A stretch of DNA of 64,000 nt. Origin: Pseudophaeobacter flagellatus (GTDB taxonomy: Bacteria > Pseudomonadota > Alphaproteobacteria > Rhodobacterales > Rhodobacteraceae). The DNA lies in assembly GCF_021228235.1 (NCBI RefSeq), contig NZ_JAJQRG010000001.1:372001-436000 (forward strand). Direction: 5' to 3'. Position 1 is the first letter of the stretch. Each line of letters begins with the position of its first letter. The notes beneath the pieces are model-generated. The model did not search any database. It saw only the letters and a program-made list of their open reading frames with translations, and was not told the origin of the DNA. The position numbers and the translations under genes are program-made. Positions 45,907 to 54,519 of the stretch are shown here, piece after piece.

Positions 45907-47058
45907 ATGCAGCAGATTTCCCCGCTTTGGCTTGATCCTGAAACTCATCTAGCGCGCCGCCAGCCGGATCACCCGATCCTGTATTTTGCCCCCCAGGTGC
46001 TGCACCAGACGGCAAAGCGGTTTATGGCGGGCTTTGACGGGTTGGTGACCTATGCGGTTAAGGCCAATCCGCACCCGGCTGTATTGTCTAATCTGGTGGC
46101 GGCGGGGCTCAACGCTTTTGATGTGGCCTCCCCCGGCGAGATGGCAGCGGTCCGTGCAGCCAGCCCTGATGCGGTGCTGCACTACAATAATCCGATGCGC
46201 TCTGAGGCCGAGATCGCGGCCGGTATCGCCTATGACGTGACCAGCTGGTCGGTGGATGAGCTGTCCGAGCTGGAAAAGCTGGATGCGGTGCCGCGGGATC
46301 GCGAAATCGCGGTGCGCTTTGCACTGCCTGTGGGGGGGGCTGCCTATGATTTTGGCAGCAAATTTGGCGCTGCCCCACAAGAGGCTATCGCCTTGTTGCA
46401 GCAGGTCGCGGCCGAGGGCTGGACCCCGGCGCTGTGCTTTCACCCCGGCACCCAATGTGAGGATGCGGCGGCCTGGGTTGAATATATCCACGCCGCCAAA
46501 CGCATTATTGACGAGGCGGGGGTCCCTGTTGCCCGGCTGAATGTTGGCGGTGGCTTTGCGGCCAACCGCGATGGGATTGCACCAGATTTGGAGGCCGTTT
46601 TTACCGCCATTCGCGCCGCCACAGCCGCAGCCTTTGGAAGGGACGCGCCGCAGCTGATCTGCGAGCCGGGACGGGCGATGGTGTCAGAGGCTTTTACCCT
46701 GGCTGCACGGATCAAAGGCCTGCGCCGGGACGGTGAGGTGGTTTTCCTCAATGACGGGATTTATGGCGGGCTGGTCGACATCCGCGACATGGGGCTGCCG
46801 GGGCGGGTCGCCGTGGTCAGCGCCCAGGGCGAACACCGCTGCGCCCCGGTGCGCCCAAGGGTGATCTTTGGCCCAACCTGCGACAGCTTGGACCGTTTGC
46901 CGGATGGCCTGGCCCTGCCGACAGACAGCCAGATGGGCGATTATGTGCTGTTTCCTGGGCTTGGCGCCTATTCCTCGGCCATGAGTACGCAATTCAACGG
47001 CTATGGGCTGTCTGACGTGGCGACGGTGATTGAGCTCTCTGGACAAGCGCGCCACTAA
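45907..47058 (+). CDS. Group IV (eukaryotic-type) ornithine/lysine decarboxylase
   Basis: 383-aa PLP decarboxylase of the alanine-racemase fold. PLP lysine is Lys52 in YAVKANPHP; the substrate-binding cysteine is Cys325 in GPTCDSLD, and the family motif CFHPGTQ is present. The size fits bacterial ornithine/lysine decarboxylases, producing putrescine (or cadaverine) from ornithine (or lysine). The amine could feed the gamma-glutamylation cluster at 31-36 kb. Start ATG 45907 follows GAGG; the frame extends 18 codons upstream. It is divergent from an Lrp/AsnC regulator. Confidence 0.92.
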   Translation: MQQISPLWLDPETHLARRQPDHPILYFAPQVLHQTAKRFMAGFDGLVTYAVKANPHPAVLSNLVAAGLNAFDVASPGEMAAVRAASPDAVLHYNNPMRSEAEIAAGIAYDVTSWSVDELSELEKLDAVPRDREIAVRFALPVGGAAYDFGSKFGAAPQEAIALLQQVAAEGWTPALCFHPGTQCEDAAAWVEYIHAAKRIIDEAGVPVARLNVGGGFAANRDGIAPDLEAVFTAIRAATAAAFGRDAPQLICEPGRAMVSEAFTLAARIKGLRRDGEVVFLNDGIYGGLVDIRDMGLPGRVAVVSAQGEHRCAPVRPRVIFGPTCDSLDRLPDGLALPTDSQMGDYVLFPGLGAYSSAMSTQFNGYGLSDVATVIELSGQARH

Positions 47059-47105
47059 GGCTAAGGTCCCCTGAAAGCACGAGTAAGCGCGAACAGGGGG
47101 CGAGC

Positions 47106-49400
47106 ATGGACAAATTTGGAAAAAGTCAGCCGGTCAAACGGGTCGAAGATGTTCGGTTTCTGACCGGGCATGGGCGTTATATCGAAGACTGCGCCCCGGC
47201 GGAGGCGTTGCGGGCCTGGGTTCTGCGCAGTCCGGTTGCCCATGGGGTGATCTCGACCCTGGATCTGGAGGAGGCCCGCGCCGCCGAGGGGGTGCATATG
47301 GTGCTGACCCTCGCGGACCTTAAGGCGGCGGGGCTGACCACCACCATGGATGCCACCGTGGTCAAGAATCGCGACGACAGCGACGGCGCCGCACCTGAAC
47401 GCCATATGCTGGCTGACGGGCGCGTGCGCTTTGTCGGGGAGCCCATCGCCGTTGTCATTGCAGAGACCCTGGATCAGGCCCGTGATGCGGGTGAGCTTAT
47501 TGAGCTGGACATTGACGATCTGCCGGTCAAGCTGGACCTGCAGGCTGGTGGTGAACCGCTGCACCCGGAGGTGCCAACCAACAGCGCCTTTGATTGGGGC
47601 ATGGGGGATGAGGCCGCAACACAAGCGGCCTTTGAGGCGGCAGCCCATACCGTGTCGCTTCAGGTTGAAGACAACCGCATTATCGTCAATGCCATGGAAC
47701 CACGGGGCTGTTTTGCGACCTGGGACGAGGGGCGTTTGCATTTCACCTATGGCGGGCAGGGCGTCTGGGGCACCAAAAGCCAGCTGGCGGCCAAGCTGCA
47801 TTTGGCAGAGGAGGACGTGCATGTGGTGACGCCGGATGTCGGCGGTGGCTTTGGCATGAAGGCGATGACCTATCCGGAGTATTTTGTCGTCGCCCATGCT
47901 GCCAAGACGCTGGAGAAACCGGTGTTCTGGATGTCGGACCGTACCGAGGCAATGCTCAGCGACAACGGCGGGCGCGATCTTACCTCACTGGCAGAGCTGG
48001 CCTTTGACGCGGATCTCAAGATCACTGCCTACCGGGTGCAGACCCGCTGCAACCTTGGCGCCTATAATTCGCAGTTTGGCCAGCCCATTCAGACCCAGCT
48101 GTTCAGCCGGGTCTTGGCCGGGGTCTATGATATCAAAACAGCCTGGCTGCAGGTGGAAGGCATCTATACCAATACGACGCAGGTGGATGCCTATCGCGGC
48201 GCTGGGCGTCCCGAGGCGATTTATGTGCTGGAACGGGTGATGGACCGCGCCGCGCGGGAACTGGGGGTTGACCCGCTTGAACTGCACCGTCGCAACTTTA
48301 TTGCGCCGGGTAATTTCCCCTATGCCACGGTAACCGGCGAAAGCTACGATGTTGGGGATTTTGGCATGATCCTGACACGCGCTGAAGAAGAAGCTGATAT
48401 TGCAGGGTTTGCGGCCCGTCGTGCTGCCGATGCCGAGGCCGGGAAACTGCGTGGTCTTGGCCTGTGTTACTATATTGAAAGTATTTTGGGCGACCCTTCC
48501 GAAGGTGCAGAAGTCGAATTTCTGGAGGATGGCGGGGTGAATATCTACGTGGGCACGCAAAGCAACGGGCAGGGGCATGAAACTGTCTATGCCCAGTTCC
48601 TTGCGGATCAGACGGGTATTCCGGCCGACAAAATCACAACCATTCAGGGCGACAGCGACCGTATTGCCAAGGGCGGCGGTACAGGTGGTTCGCGTTCGGT
48701 GACGACACAGGCCAATGCGACACTGGCCACGGTAGAGGTGATGGTTGCGGCTTTTGCACCCTTCCTTGCCGATGAAATGGGGGTCGAGGAAGAGGCTGTC
48801 CGCTTTGATGGCGAGACCTTCCGCGCGCCGGGATCCAACCTGACACCATCGTTGCTGGAGGCGGCAGAGATGGCCCGCACGCAGGGGCGCGTTGATTTGC
48901 TACGTCACACGGCGCGGGCGCAGCTGCCGGGGCGTTCCTTTCCAAACGGGGCCCATATCGCCGAGGTGGTGATTGATCCTGAAACCGGGGTTTCCGTGGT
49001 CGATCGCTACACGGTAGTTGATGATTTTGGCAACCTTATCAACCCGATGTTGGCCGAAGGTCAGGTGCATGGCGGCGTCGTGCAGGGCCTGGGTCAGGCG
49101 ATGATGGAGCATGTGGTCTATGATGAAGACGGCCAGCTGCTTACTGCAACATTTATGGACTATGCCTTGCCGCGTGCCGCCGATGTGCCCATGATTGACT
49201 TTACCTCCGAACCGGTGCCCTCCACCCAGAATCCAATGGGGATGAAGGGCTGTGGCGAGGCGGGCACCGTTGGTGCCCTGGCCGCTGTCGCCAATGCGGT
49301 GCAGGATGCCACCTGGGACCAGGGGTTGCGGCAGGTGGATATGCCGTTCACCCCACTGAAACTTTGGGAAGCTTTGAGGAATGGGATTAAAGCAGCTTAG
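47106..49400 (+). CDS. Form II CoxL-like molybdopterin-binding aldehyde/xanthine dehydrogenase subunit (orphan)
   Basis: 764-aa catalytic large subunit of the molybdenum hydroxylase family. The active-site loop is AYRGAGRPE at residues 362-370. This is the form II (BMS) pattern; true CO dehydrogenase has AYRCSFR with a copper-binding cysteine, so CO oxidation is unlikely. The catalytic glutamate is Glu718 in KGCGEAGTVGA. Partner CoxM (FAD) and CoxS (2Fe-2S) subunits are not adjacent, so they must be encoded elsewhere or the protein works otherwise. The 3' end overlaps the DUF2235 gene by 20 bases. Confidence 0.92.
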   Translation: MDKFGKSQPVKRVEDVRFLTGHGRYIEDCAPAEALRAWVLRSPVAHGVISTLDLEEARAAEGVHMVLTLADLKAAGLTTTMDATVVKNRDDSDGAAPERHMLADGRVRFVGEPIAVVIAETLDQARDAGELIELDIDDLPVKLDLQAGGEPLHPEVPTNSAFDWGMGDEAATQAAFEAAAHTVSLQVEDNRIIVNAMEPRGCFATWDEGRLHFTYGGQGVWGTKSQLAAKLHLAEEDVHVVTPDVGGGFGMKAMTYPEYFVVAHAAKTLEKPVFWMSDRTEAMLSDNGGRDLTSLAELAFDADLKITAYRVQTRCNLGAYNSQFGQPIQTQLFSRVLAGVYDIKTAWLQVEGIYTNTTQVDAYRGAGRPEAIYVLERVMDRAARELGVDPLELHRRNFIAPGNFPYATVTGESYDVGDFGMILTRAEEEADIAGFAARRAADAEAGKLRGLGLCYYIESILGDPSEGAEVEFLEDGGVNIYVGTQSNGQGHETVYAQFLADQTGIPADKITTIQGDSDRIAKGGGTGGSRSVTTQANATLATVEVMVAAFAPFLADEMGVEEEAVRFDGETFRAPGSNLTPSLLEAAEMARTQGRVDLLRHTARAQLPGRSFPNGAHIAEVVIDPETGVSVVDRYTVVDDFGNLINPMLAEGQVHGGVVQGLGQAMMEHVVYDEDGQLLTATFMDYALPRAADVPMIDFTSEPVPSTQNPMGMKGCGEAGTVGALAAVANAVQDATWDQGLRQVDMPFTPLKLWEALRNGIKAA

Positions 49401-50475
49401 TAAGAACCTGCGCGGATGGCTGGGGCTTGGCTGGCTTGGTCGGCCCCTGCGGTCTGAGCATTCTGGCGAGGCAAAGCTGCGCGGGCCGCAGGCCCATGTG
49501 ATCATTCTGGATGGCACCATGTCGACACTGGAGCCCGGACAAGAGACCCATGCCGGACGTCTCTATCAGATGTGCCTTGAAATGAGCGGCGAGGTTTCTG
49601 TTTTCTATGAGGCGGGCGTGCAGTGGACTGGCTGGGGCAGCGCGCCAGATGTCATGATGGGCCGGGGCATCAACCGGCAAATCCGCCGGGCTTATGGCTA
49701 TCTTGCGTCGCGCTATCGCCCGGGCGACAGGATCTATCTGATGGGATATTCGCGCGGCGCCTATGCAGTGCGTTCGCTTGGCGGGGTGATCGGCGAGGTT
49801 GGCCTGCTCAAGGCAGAACATGCCACCGTGCGCAATATCCGCACGGCCTATCGCCACTATCAACAGGCGGGTTCTCCGCTGGTGGCAGAGGCTTTTCGTG
49901 AGGCATATTGCCACTCTGAGACCCAGATCGAAATGATCGGTGTCTGGGATACGGTCAAGGCTCTGGGCCTGCGGCTGCCCTTGCTGTGGCGCTGGGCAAA
50001 AAGCCGACATGCCTTTCATAACCACGAATTGGGCGCGCATGTCAAAAATGGCTATCACGCCCTTGCGCTGGACGAGACGCGCAATGTGTTCCAGCCGGTG
50101 CTCTGGATCGGTTCGGAGCGCTGGAAGGGGCATTTCGAACAGGTCTGGTTTCACGGCGCACATGGGGATATTGGCGGTCAGCTAGGCGGGTACGAAGAGG
50201 CGCGCCCCTTGGCCAATATTTCGCTGGTCTGGATGCTGGAGCGGGCTGAACATTGCGGTTTGCCCCTGCCGCAGGATTGGCGCATGCGCTTTCCGGTGGA
50301 TCCAAAGGCACCGTCGGTTGGCACCTGGAACGGATGGGGCAAGATCTTTTGGCTGCGGAGCAAACGGCAGGTGGGGCTGGACCCTAGCGAACGTCTGCAC
50401 CACAGCGTGCGCGATGTTACGCTGCCAAAAAAGCCGACAGGCTGGTTCGCCGGGCAGACTGGAAACGCGCCTTAG
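49381..50475 (+). CDS. DUF2235 alpha/beta hydrolase
   Basis: 364-aa hydrolase of the DUF2235 family, which also includes T6SS phospholipases (Tle1). The nucleophile elbow is MGYSRGAYAVRSLGG; the start IILDGTMS and the WIGSERWKGHFEQVWFHGAHGDIGGQ stretch carry the other expected residues. No T6SS genes are in the window, and no membrane anchor or signal peptide is present, so a secreted effector role is unsupported. It starts within the CoxL-like gene, which implies translational coupling with it. Confidence 0.85.
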   Translation: MGLKQLSKNLRGWLGLGWLGRPLRSEHSGEAKLRGPQAHVIILDGTMSTLEPGQETHAGRLYQMCLEMSGEVSVFYEAGVQWTGWGSAPDVMMGRGINRQIRRAYGYLASRYRPGDRIYLMGYSRGAYAVRSLGGVIGEVGLLKAEHATVRNIRTAYRHYQQAGSPLVAEAFREAYCHSETQIEMIGVWDTVKALGLRLPLLWRWAKSRHAFHNHELGAHVKNGYHALALDETRNVFQPVLWIGSERWKGHFEQVWFHGAHGDIGGQLGGYEEARPLANISLVWMLERAEHCGLPLPQDWRMRFPVDPKAPSVGTWNGWGKIFWLRSKRQVGLDPSERLHHSVRDVTLPKKPTGWFAGQTGNAP

Positions 50476-50522
50476 AGCATGTCGCTCGAAAGTGGATTCC
50501 GGTTTCGAGCTATTCGACATGC
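50476..50522. repeat. Intergenic palindromic repeat A
   Basis: GCATGTCG / CGACATGC outer arms and GCTCGAAA / TTTCGAGC inner arms form a nested hairpin directly after the DUF2235 stop codon. The arm sequence and layout resemble the short palindromic elements scattered in alphaproteobacterial genomes. No T-run follows. Confidence 0.7.
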
Positions 50523-50534
50523 GAAATCAATAAA

Positions 50535-50578
50535 CTAGAGCGTGTCGTCTGAATGCGAATGAACGCGACACGCTCTAG
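50535..50578. repeat. Intergenic palindromic repeat B
   Basis: Perfect 13-bp inverted repeat CTAGAGCGTGTCG (50535-50547) and its complement (50566-50578) with an 18-base loop. Repeat A and repeat B share the GTGTCG/GCATGTCG-type arm, so the pair looks like a tandem mosaic element. No gene lies in it. Confidence 0.75.
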
Positions 50579-50600
50579 CACCGCCCGATCACCTGGCAAA

Positions 50601-50628
50601 CTCTGCACTCTGCACTCTGCACTCTGCA
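50601..50628. repeat. Heptamer tandem repeat (CTCTGCA)4
   Basis: Four perfect copies of CTCTGCA, followed by one degenerate copy (TTCTGAT). It lies downstream of a plus-strand gene and of the minus-strand thioesterase gene, outside any coding frame that I trust. Copy number could vary between strains. Confidence 0.9.
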
Positions 50629-50689
50629 TTCTGATCTGCGCTGCCGCAGGCCGCAGCGTACTGGCTGGCGCCTGTCAGGCAATGTGGGC

Positions 50690-51181
50690 TCAGCTCTTTT
50701 TGCCGGTCATATTCATCACAATGCAGGTGGTCGATCCGGTGGCGTAAAGCTTGCCGTCGTCGACGCCGCGCAGTTCCCCATGGGCGACCCCGGTTGAACG
50801 GCCAACATGGTCGATAACGCCAATGCAATCCACTGTGGTGCCCAGCGGAACAGAGCGCAGGATATTGATCTTGTATTCCAAGGTTGTATAGGCCGAGCCC
50901 TTGGGCACGGCTGTCATCACCGCACAGGCCATGGCGCTGTCCAGCAGGGTGCCGTACCAACCGCCATGCACCGTGCCCATTGGGTTGGTGACCTCAAACC
51001 GGGGCGTGCCGCGAAATACCGCGCGCCCTTCGCTAACCTCATGCAGGGTATAGCCCATCAGGGCGCCAATTGGCGGGCCGGGCAGGCGGCCATCCAGAAT
51101 GCCTTGCATGAACTCCAGCCCCGAAAGCTGAACGATCTGATCCATGGTCGGAAGGTCGGCAGTTGATTTTGCGATCGGCAT
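50690..51181 (-). CDS. PaaI family (hotdog-fold) thioesterase
   Basis: 163-aa acyl-CoA thioesterase-like protein. The hotdog motif is VTNPMGTVHGGWYGTLLDSAMACAV (residues 69-93), with the Asp/Gly and HGG pattern of PaaI; the conserved C-terminal strand VDDGKLYATGSTTCIVMNM ends the fold. Substrate is unknown; no phenylacetate genes are nearby. The ATG at 51181 is chosen because the 21 codons upstream include the terminator hairpin of metF. Confidence 0.88.
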   Translation of the reverse strand: MPIAKSTADLPTMDQIVQLSGLEFMQGILDGRLPGPPIGALMGYTLHEVSEGRAVFRGTPRFEVTNPMGTVHGGWYGTLLDSAMACAVMTAVPKGSAYTTLEYKINILRSVPLGTTVDCIGVIDHVGRSTGVAHGELRGVDDGKLYATGSTTCIVMNMTGKKS

Positions 51182-51206
51182 GGCGTGCCCTCTGTATTTA
51201 CAGCTG

Positions 51207-51253
51207 AAAAAGCTGCACCCTAGGGGTAATCCCCTAGGGTGCATAGCTTTTTT
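51207..51253 (-). terminator. Rho-independent terminator of metF
   Basis: Perfect 13-bp inverted repeat TGCACCCTAGGGG (51214-51226) and its complement (51231-51243), flanked by AGCT on both sides and T-runs on both strands. The stem contains two CTAG tetranucleotides, otherwise rare in such genomes. It ends metF 38-84 bases after the stop codon. Confidence 0.92.
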
Positions 51254-51290
51254 AGTGACAGTACCGGGCAGGAACGATCCGCAACAAGCT

Positions 51291-52160
51291 TTACGCTACG
51301 TTCTCGAGCGAGACCTTGGGAGAGAGGCCGAGGGCAAAACAAACATCGCGGGTCAGCTCGGGGCGGTTGAGAGTGTAGAAATGCAGTTTCTTCACCCCTT
51401 CGTCGAGCAGGTCTGAGCACAGCTCGCTGCAGATCGCCGTGGCCAGCAGGTCTTCGCGATTGTCGCGGGTGGCTTTTTCAAAGGCGTCATCTATCCAGGC
51501 CGGGATCACAGTGCCGCAGCGTTTGGCAAAGTTGCGCGCACCTTTCCAGTTTTCTATCGGCAGGATGCCTGGCACCAGCTTATCCCCATCAATGCCGGCC
51601 TTGGTGCAGGCATCGCGGAAACGCAGGAAGGTATCTGCCTCAAAGAAAAATTGGGTCAGGGCCTCATCGGCACCGGCGTCCAGCTTGCGCTTGAGCCAGT
51701 CGACATCTGCTTGGGCATTTGCCGCTTCTGGGTGTGGATCGGGATAGGCACCAACGCGCAGGGAAAATTTACCCGTCGCTGCCAGCGCCTCAATCAGTTC
51801 CACCGAATTGGCAAATCCATCAGGGTGGGGCACAAATTTTCCGGTATCCTTGGGGGGGTCACCGCGCAGTGCCACGATTTCGGTGACACCCACTGCGGCA
51901 AAGTTTTCCGCGATTTCTAGAGTTTCGGCGCGACTTGCATCAACACAGGTCAGATGCGCTGCCACATTGAGCCCAGAGCTGCCATGCAGGGTCTTCACGG
52001 CATCGCGGGTCAGGTCGCGGGTGGTGCCGCCCGCCCCATAGGTAACCGAGACAAAGCGCGGATCCAGCGGTGCCAAGGTCTGTACGGTATCCCAAAGTCG
52101 AAAAGACGCCTCCAGAGACTGGGGTGGGAAAAATTCAAATGAAATCTCAGGGCTCGTCAT
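51291..52160 (-). CDS. metF: 5,10-Methylenetetrahydrofolate reductase
   Basis: FAD-dependent TIM-barrel enzyme, 289 aa, reducing methylene-THF to methyl-THF for methionine synthesis. Motifs: SFEFFPPQSLEAS at the start, FVSVTYGAGGTTRDLT, ALRGDPP and the C-terminal LHFYTLNRPELT. The start at 52160 follows CGGAGA; the upstream frame has 15 extra codons. Divergent from a LysR regulator of the MetR type, 95 bases away, which should activate it. Confidence 0.95.
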   Translation of the reverse strand: MTSPEISFEFFPPQSLEASFRLWDTVQTLAPLDPRFVSVTYGAGGTTRDLTRDAVKTLHGSSGLNVAAHLTCVDASRAETLEIAENFAAVGVTEIVALRGDPPKDTGKFVPHPDGFANSVELIEALAATGKFSLRVGAYPDPHPEAANAQADVDWLKRKLDAGADEALTQFFFEADTFLRFRDACTKAGIDGDKLVPGILPIENWKGARNFAKRCGTVIPAWIDDAFEKATRDNREDLLATAICSELCSDLLDEGVKKLHFYTLNRPELTRDVCFALGLSPKVSLENVA

Positions 52161-52207
52161 AGCTGTGCTCTCCGTAGGATTTCCCTCTTGTTGCATGTGC
52201 AGCATTG

Positions 52208-52229
52208 TGAGACAATTTCATAATTCTCA
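52208..52229. promoter_or_regulatory. Candidate MetR operator between metF and metR
   Basis: TGAGA-N12-TCTCA arms span 52208-52229, and TGAGACAATTTCA (52208-52220) matches the TGAA-N5-TTCA MetR site with one mismatch. It lies between the divergent metF and metR starts, where a LysR-type regulator normally binds. Confidence 0.5.
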
Positions 52230-52255
52230 AGAACAACATGAGTAGATATGAAGTT

Positions 52256-53161
52256 ATGCACATCGAGTTTCGCCACCTGCGTACGATAAAGGCCATTCAC
52301 GAGGCTGGCGGGTTGGCACGCGCGGCCGAGCAGCTCAACATCACGCAAAGTGCATTGAGTCATCAAATCAAAGGTCTGGAAGATCAAGCCGGAGTCGAAC
52401 TTTTCAAACGCCGCTCCAAGCCGATGAAACTGTCGGCGGCAGGGCTGCGATTGCTGCGGCTGGCCGAACAAGTGCTACCCCAGGTTGAGGCCACCTTGGC
52501 AGAGTTTTCCTCTCTGCGCGACGGCCACACTGGACGGATGCATATCGCCATTGAATGCCACGCCTGTTTCGAGTGGTTGTTCCCTGTGCTGGAAGCCTTC
52601 CGCAAGAGCTGGTCGGATGTCGATGTGGATATTCGACCCGGTCTTGCCTTTGACGCACTGCCAGCCCTGCAAAAACAAGAGGTCGATCTGGTGGTCTCTT
52701 CCGATCCCGAAGATATTCCCGGCGTCGATTTTATCGAACTGTTTGATTACAAAGCGGTGTTTGTCGCCTCTGCGCAGCATCCGCTGGCTCAGAAAACCTA
52801 TGTCGAGGCCGAGGATTTTCTTGACCAGACATTGATCACCTATCCGGTTGAAAAATCGCGGTTGGATGTGTTCAGCCAGCTGCTGATCCCGGCGCGGGTC
52901 GAACCCGAGAGCATTCGGCAAGTGGAGCTGACGGCGGTGATCTTGCTGCTGGTGGCGTCAAACCGCGGGGTTTCGGTCCTGCCCGATTGGGTGGTGCGCG
53001 AGGTGAAATATTCGTCCGATTACGTCACTCGCCCGCTGACCAAGGGCGGAATTACCCGCCGTCTCTATGCGGCGATCCGCAGCGAAGATCGCGAAAAACC
53101 CTATATGCAGGAACTTATTCGCCTGGCAAAGGTCGAGGCACGCAAGCTGCAACAGCAGTAG
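52256..53161 (+). CDS. metR: LysR family regulator of methionine biosynthesis
   Basis: 301-aa LysR-type regulator. The N-terminal winged HTH (RTIKAIHEAGGLARAAEQLNITQSALSHQIKGLED) is followed by the effector-binding domain with IAIECHACFEWLFPVLEAFRKSW, the diagnostic start of MetR. It likely senses homocysteine and activates metF, as in Enterobacteria; this is based on gene arrangement and family. ATG 52256 fits the usual MetR start, six codons after the frame start at 52238. Confidence 0.92.
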   Translation: MHIEFRHLRTIKAIHEAGGLARAAEQLNITQSALSHQIKGLEDQAGVELFKRRSKPMKLSAAGLRLLRLAEQVLPQVEATLAEFSSLRDGHTGRMHIAIECHACFEWLFPVLEAFRKSWSDVDVDIRPGLAFDALPALQKQEVDLVVSSDPEDIPGVDFIELFDYKAVFVASAQHPLAQKTYVEAEDFLDQTLITYPVEKSRLDVFSQLLIPARVEPESIRQVELTAVILLLVASNRGVSVLPDWVVREVKYSSDYVTRPLTKGGITRRLYAAIRSEDREKPYMQELIRLAKVEARKLQQQ

Positions 53162-53228
53162 GTGGCGCTTCGCTTGAACTGGCTGCGGATACCGGGGGAT
53201 CCCCCGGTGCCCGCAGAGATTACCCGTA

Positions 53229-54269
53229 TCAGATCAGTTTGACGATCTGCTTGCCGGTGTTGCCGCCGTTCAGCATGGCCATAAAGGCGGCAGGAGCGTT
53301 TTCCAGCCCTTCGGCCACATCCTCGATAAAGCGCAGCTCGCCTTTGGCCACCAGCGGGGCGACCTCTTTCAGGAATTCGGGGTAGCGGTCAAAGTGGTTT
53401 GATATGATAAAACCGTTCACCGACAGGAACTTGACCAATATATTGCGCCAGATGCTTGGCCCGGTAAGCCCTGCTTCCGTGGCCCCTTCGCCCAGCCCCC
53501 CGGCGTTGTACCAGGCAATCATGCCGCAGATCGGAATGCGGCCATTTGGATTCATCAGCGGCAGAACGGCCTCTAGCACCTTGCCGCCGACATTCTCAAA
53601 ATAGATATCAATGCCTCTGGGGCAGACCTCTTTCAGGTCTTTGCGCAGGGCGCGGGCATCGGCATAGGCGCGGTGATCGAGGCAGACATCAAAGCCAAAG
53701 GTGTCAACGGCAAGCTTACATTTTTCGGCACCACCTGCGATGCCCACAACCCGCAGCCCGGCCTGTTTTGCCAGTTGACCCACCATAGAACCCACCGGCC
53801 CGGTTGCGGCGGCCACCACCAGGGTTTCACCTGCCTGCGGGCGCCCATAGGCGGATAAGCCATGCCATCCGGTAAACCCTGGCATGCCCAGAACGCCAAG
53901 CGCCGCCGTGATTGGCCCCTGTGTGGGGTCAATTTTGCGCAGTTCTTTCGCGGGCAGGCAGCCGTGGCTGGCCCAGCCAAACATGCCAAAGGCAAAATCG
54001 CCAACCTGGAAATGCGGGCTGTTTGAGGCAATGACCTCGCCAACGGCGCCGGCCTCCATGCGGCCGCCGATGGGCACTGGTGCGGCATAGGATTTCGCAT
54101 CATCCATACGGCCGCGCATATAGGGGTCCAGCGACATATAGTGCAACTTTACAAGCACTTCGCCTTCACCGGGTTCGGGCAGAGCGACCTTTTCCAGCCG
54201 GAAGTTTTCTGCCACTGGTGCGGCCTCGGGGCGGCTGGCCAAAACGATTTGTTGCATTTCACCGGTCAT
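53229..54269 (-). CDS. NADP-dependent MDR-family oxidoreductase (CurA/leukotriene B4 dehydrogenase-like)
   Basis: 346-aa zinc-independent medium-chain dehydrogenase/reductase. It has YMSLDPYMRGRM near the N-terminus, which is typical of LTB4DH-like reductases, and the NADP motif VVAAATGPVGSMVGQLAK. Members reduce the double bond of enones and aldehydes. Start ATG at 54269 follows AAGGAGA; the frame continues 49 codons upstream in non-family sequence. Function in this organism is not evident. Confidence 0.9.
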   Translation of the reverse strand: MTGEMQQIVLASRPEAAPVAENFRLEKVALPEPGEGEVLVKLHYMSLDPYMRGRMDDAKSYAAPVPIGGRMEAGAVGEVIASNSPHFQVGDFAFGMFGWASHGCLPAKELRKIDPTQGPITAALGVLGMPGFTGWHGLSAYGRPQAGETLVVAAATGPVGSMVGQLAKQAGLRVVGIAGGAEKCKLAVDTFGFDVCLDHRAYADARALRKDLKEVCPRGIDIYFENVGGKVLEAVLPLMNPNGRIPICGMIAWYNAGGLGEGATEAGLTGPSIWRNILVKFLSVNGFIISNHFDRYPEFLKEVAPLVAKGELRFIEDVAEGLENAPAAFMAMLNGGNTGKQIVKLI

Positions 54270-54519
54270 CTCTGTCTCCTTATTGTGGTCCAACGCAGGC
54301 ATTGCCTGCGCAGAGGGCGTTTTTTGGACTCTGTCGTTCAGTTTGGCTTTTGACAACTGTAGAGCTACTGTGACCCTGCGGAAAGCCCAACTAGGATCTG
54401 ACACAGCCAGGGCCACTGGGCTTGATTTGATGCGCTATTGACCCTTGGCAAATGGAGGCTTGCCGCGTATAGGCACGGTTTGACCGACATCTCCCCGAGC
54501 ACAACAGGATCCAGCAGAC

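Noticed and set aside
47106-49400. CO dehydrogenase large subunit
   Set aside because: The active-site loop is AYRGAGR, not the AYRCSFR of form I CO dehydrogenase, and CoxM/CoxS are missing, so CO oxidation is not supported.
49381-50475. T6SS phospholipase effector
   Set aside because: DUF2235 includes such effectors, but there are no T6SS, VgrG, PAAR or immunity genes in the window.
50601-50640. CRISPR-like array
   Set aside because: The units are 7 bases with no spacers and no cas genes nearby. It is a simple tandem repeat.
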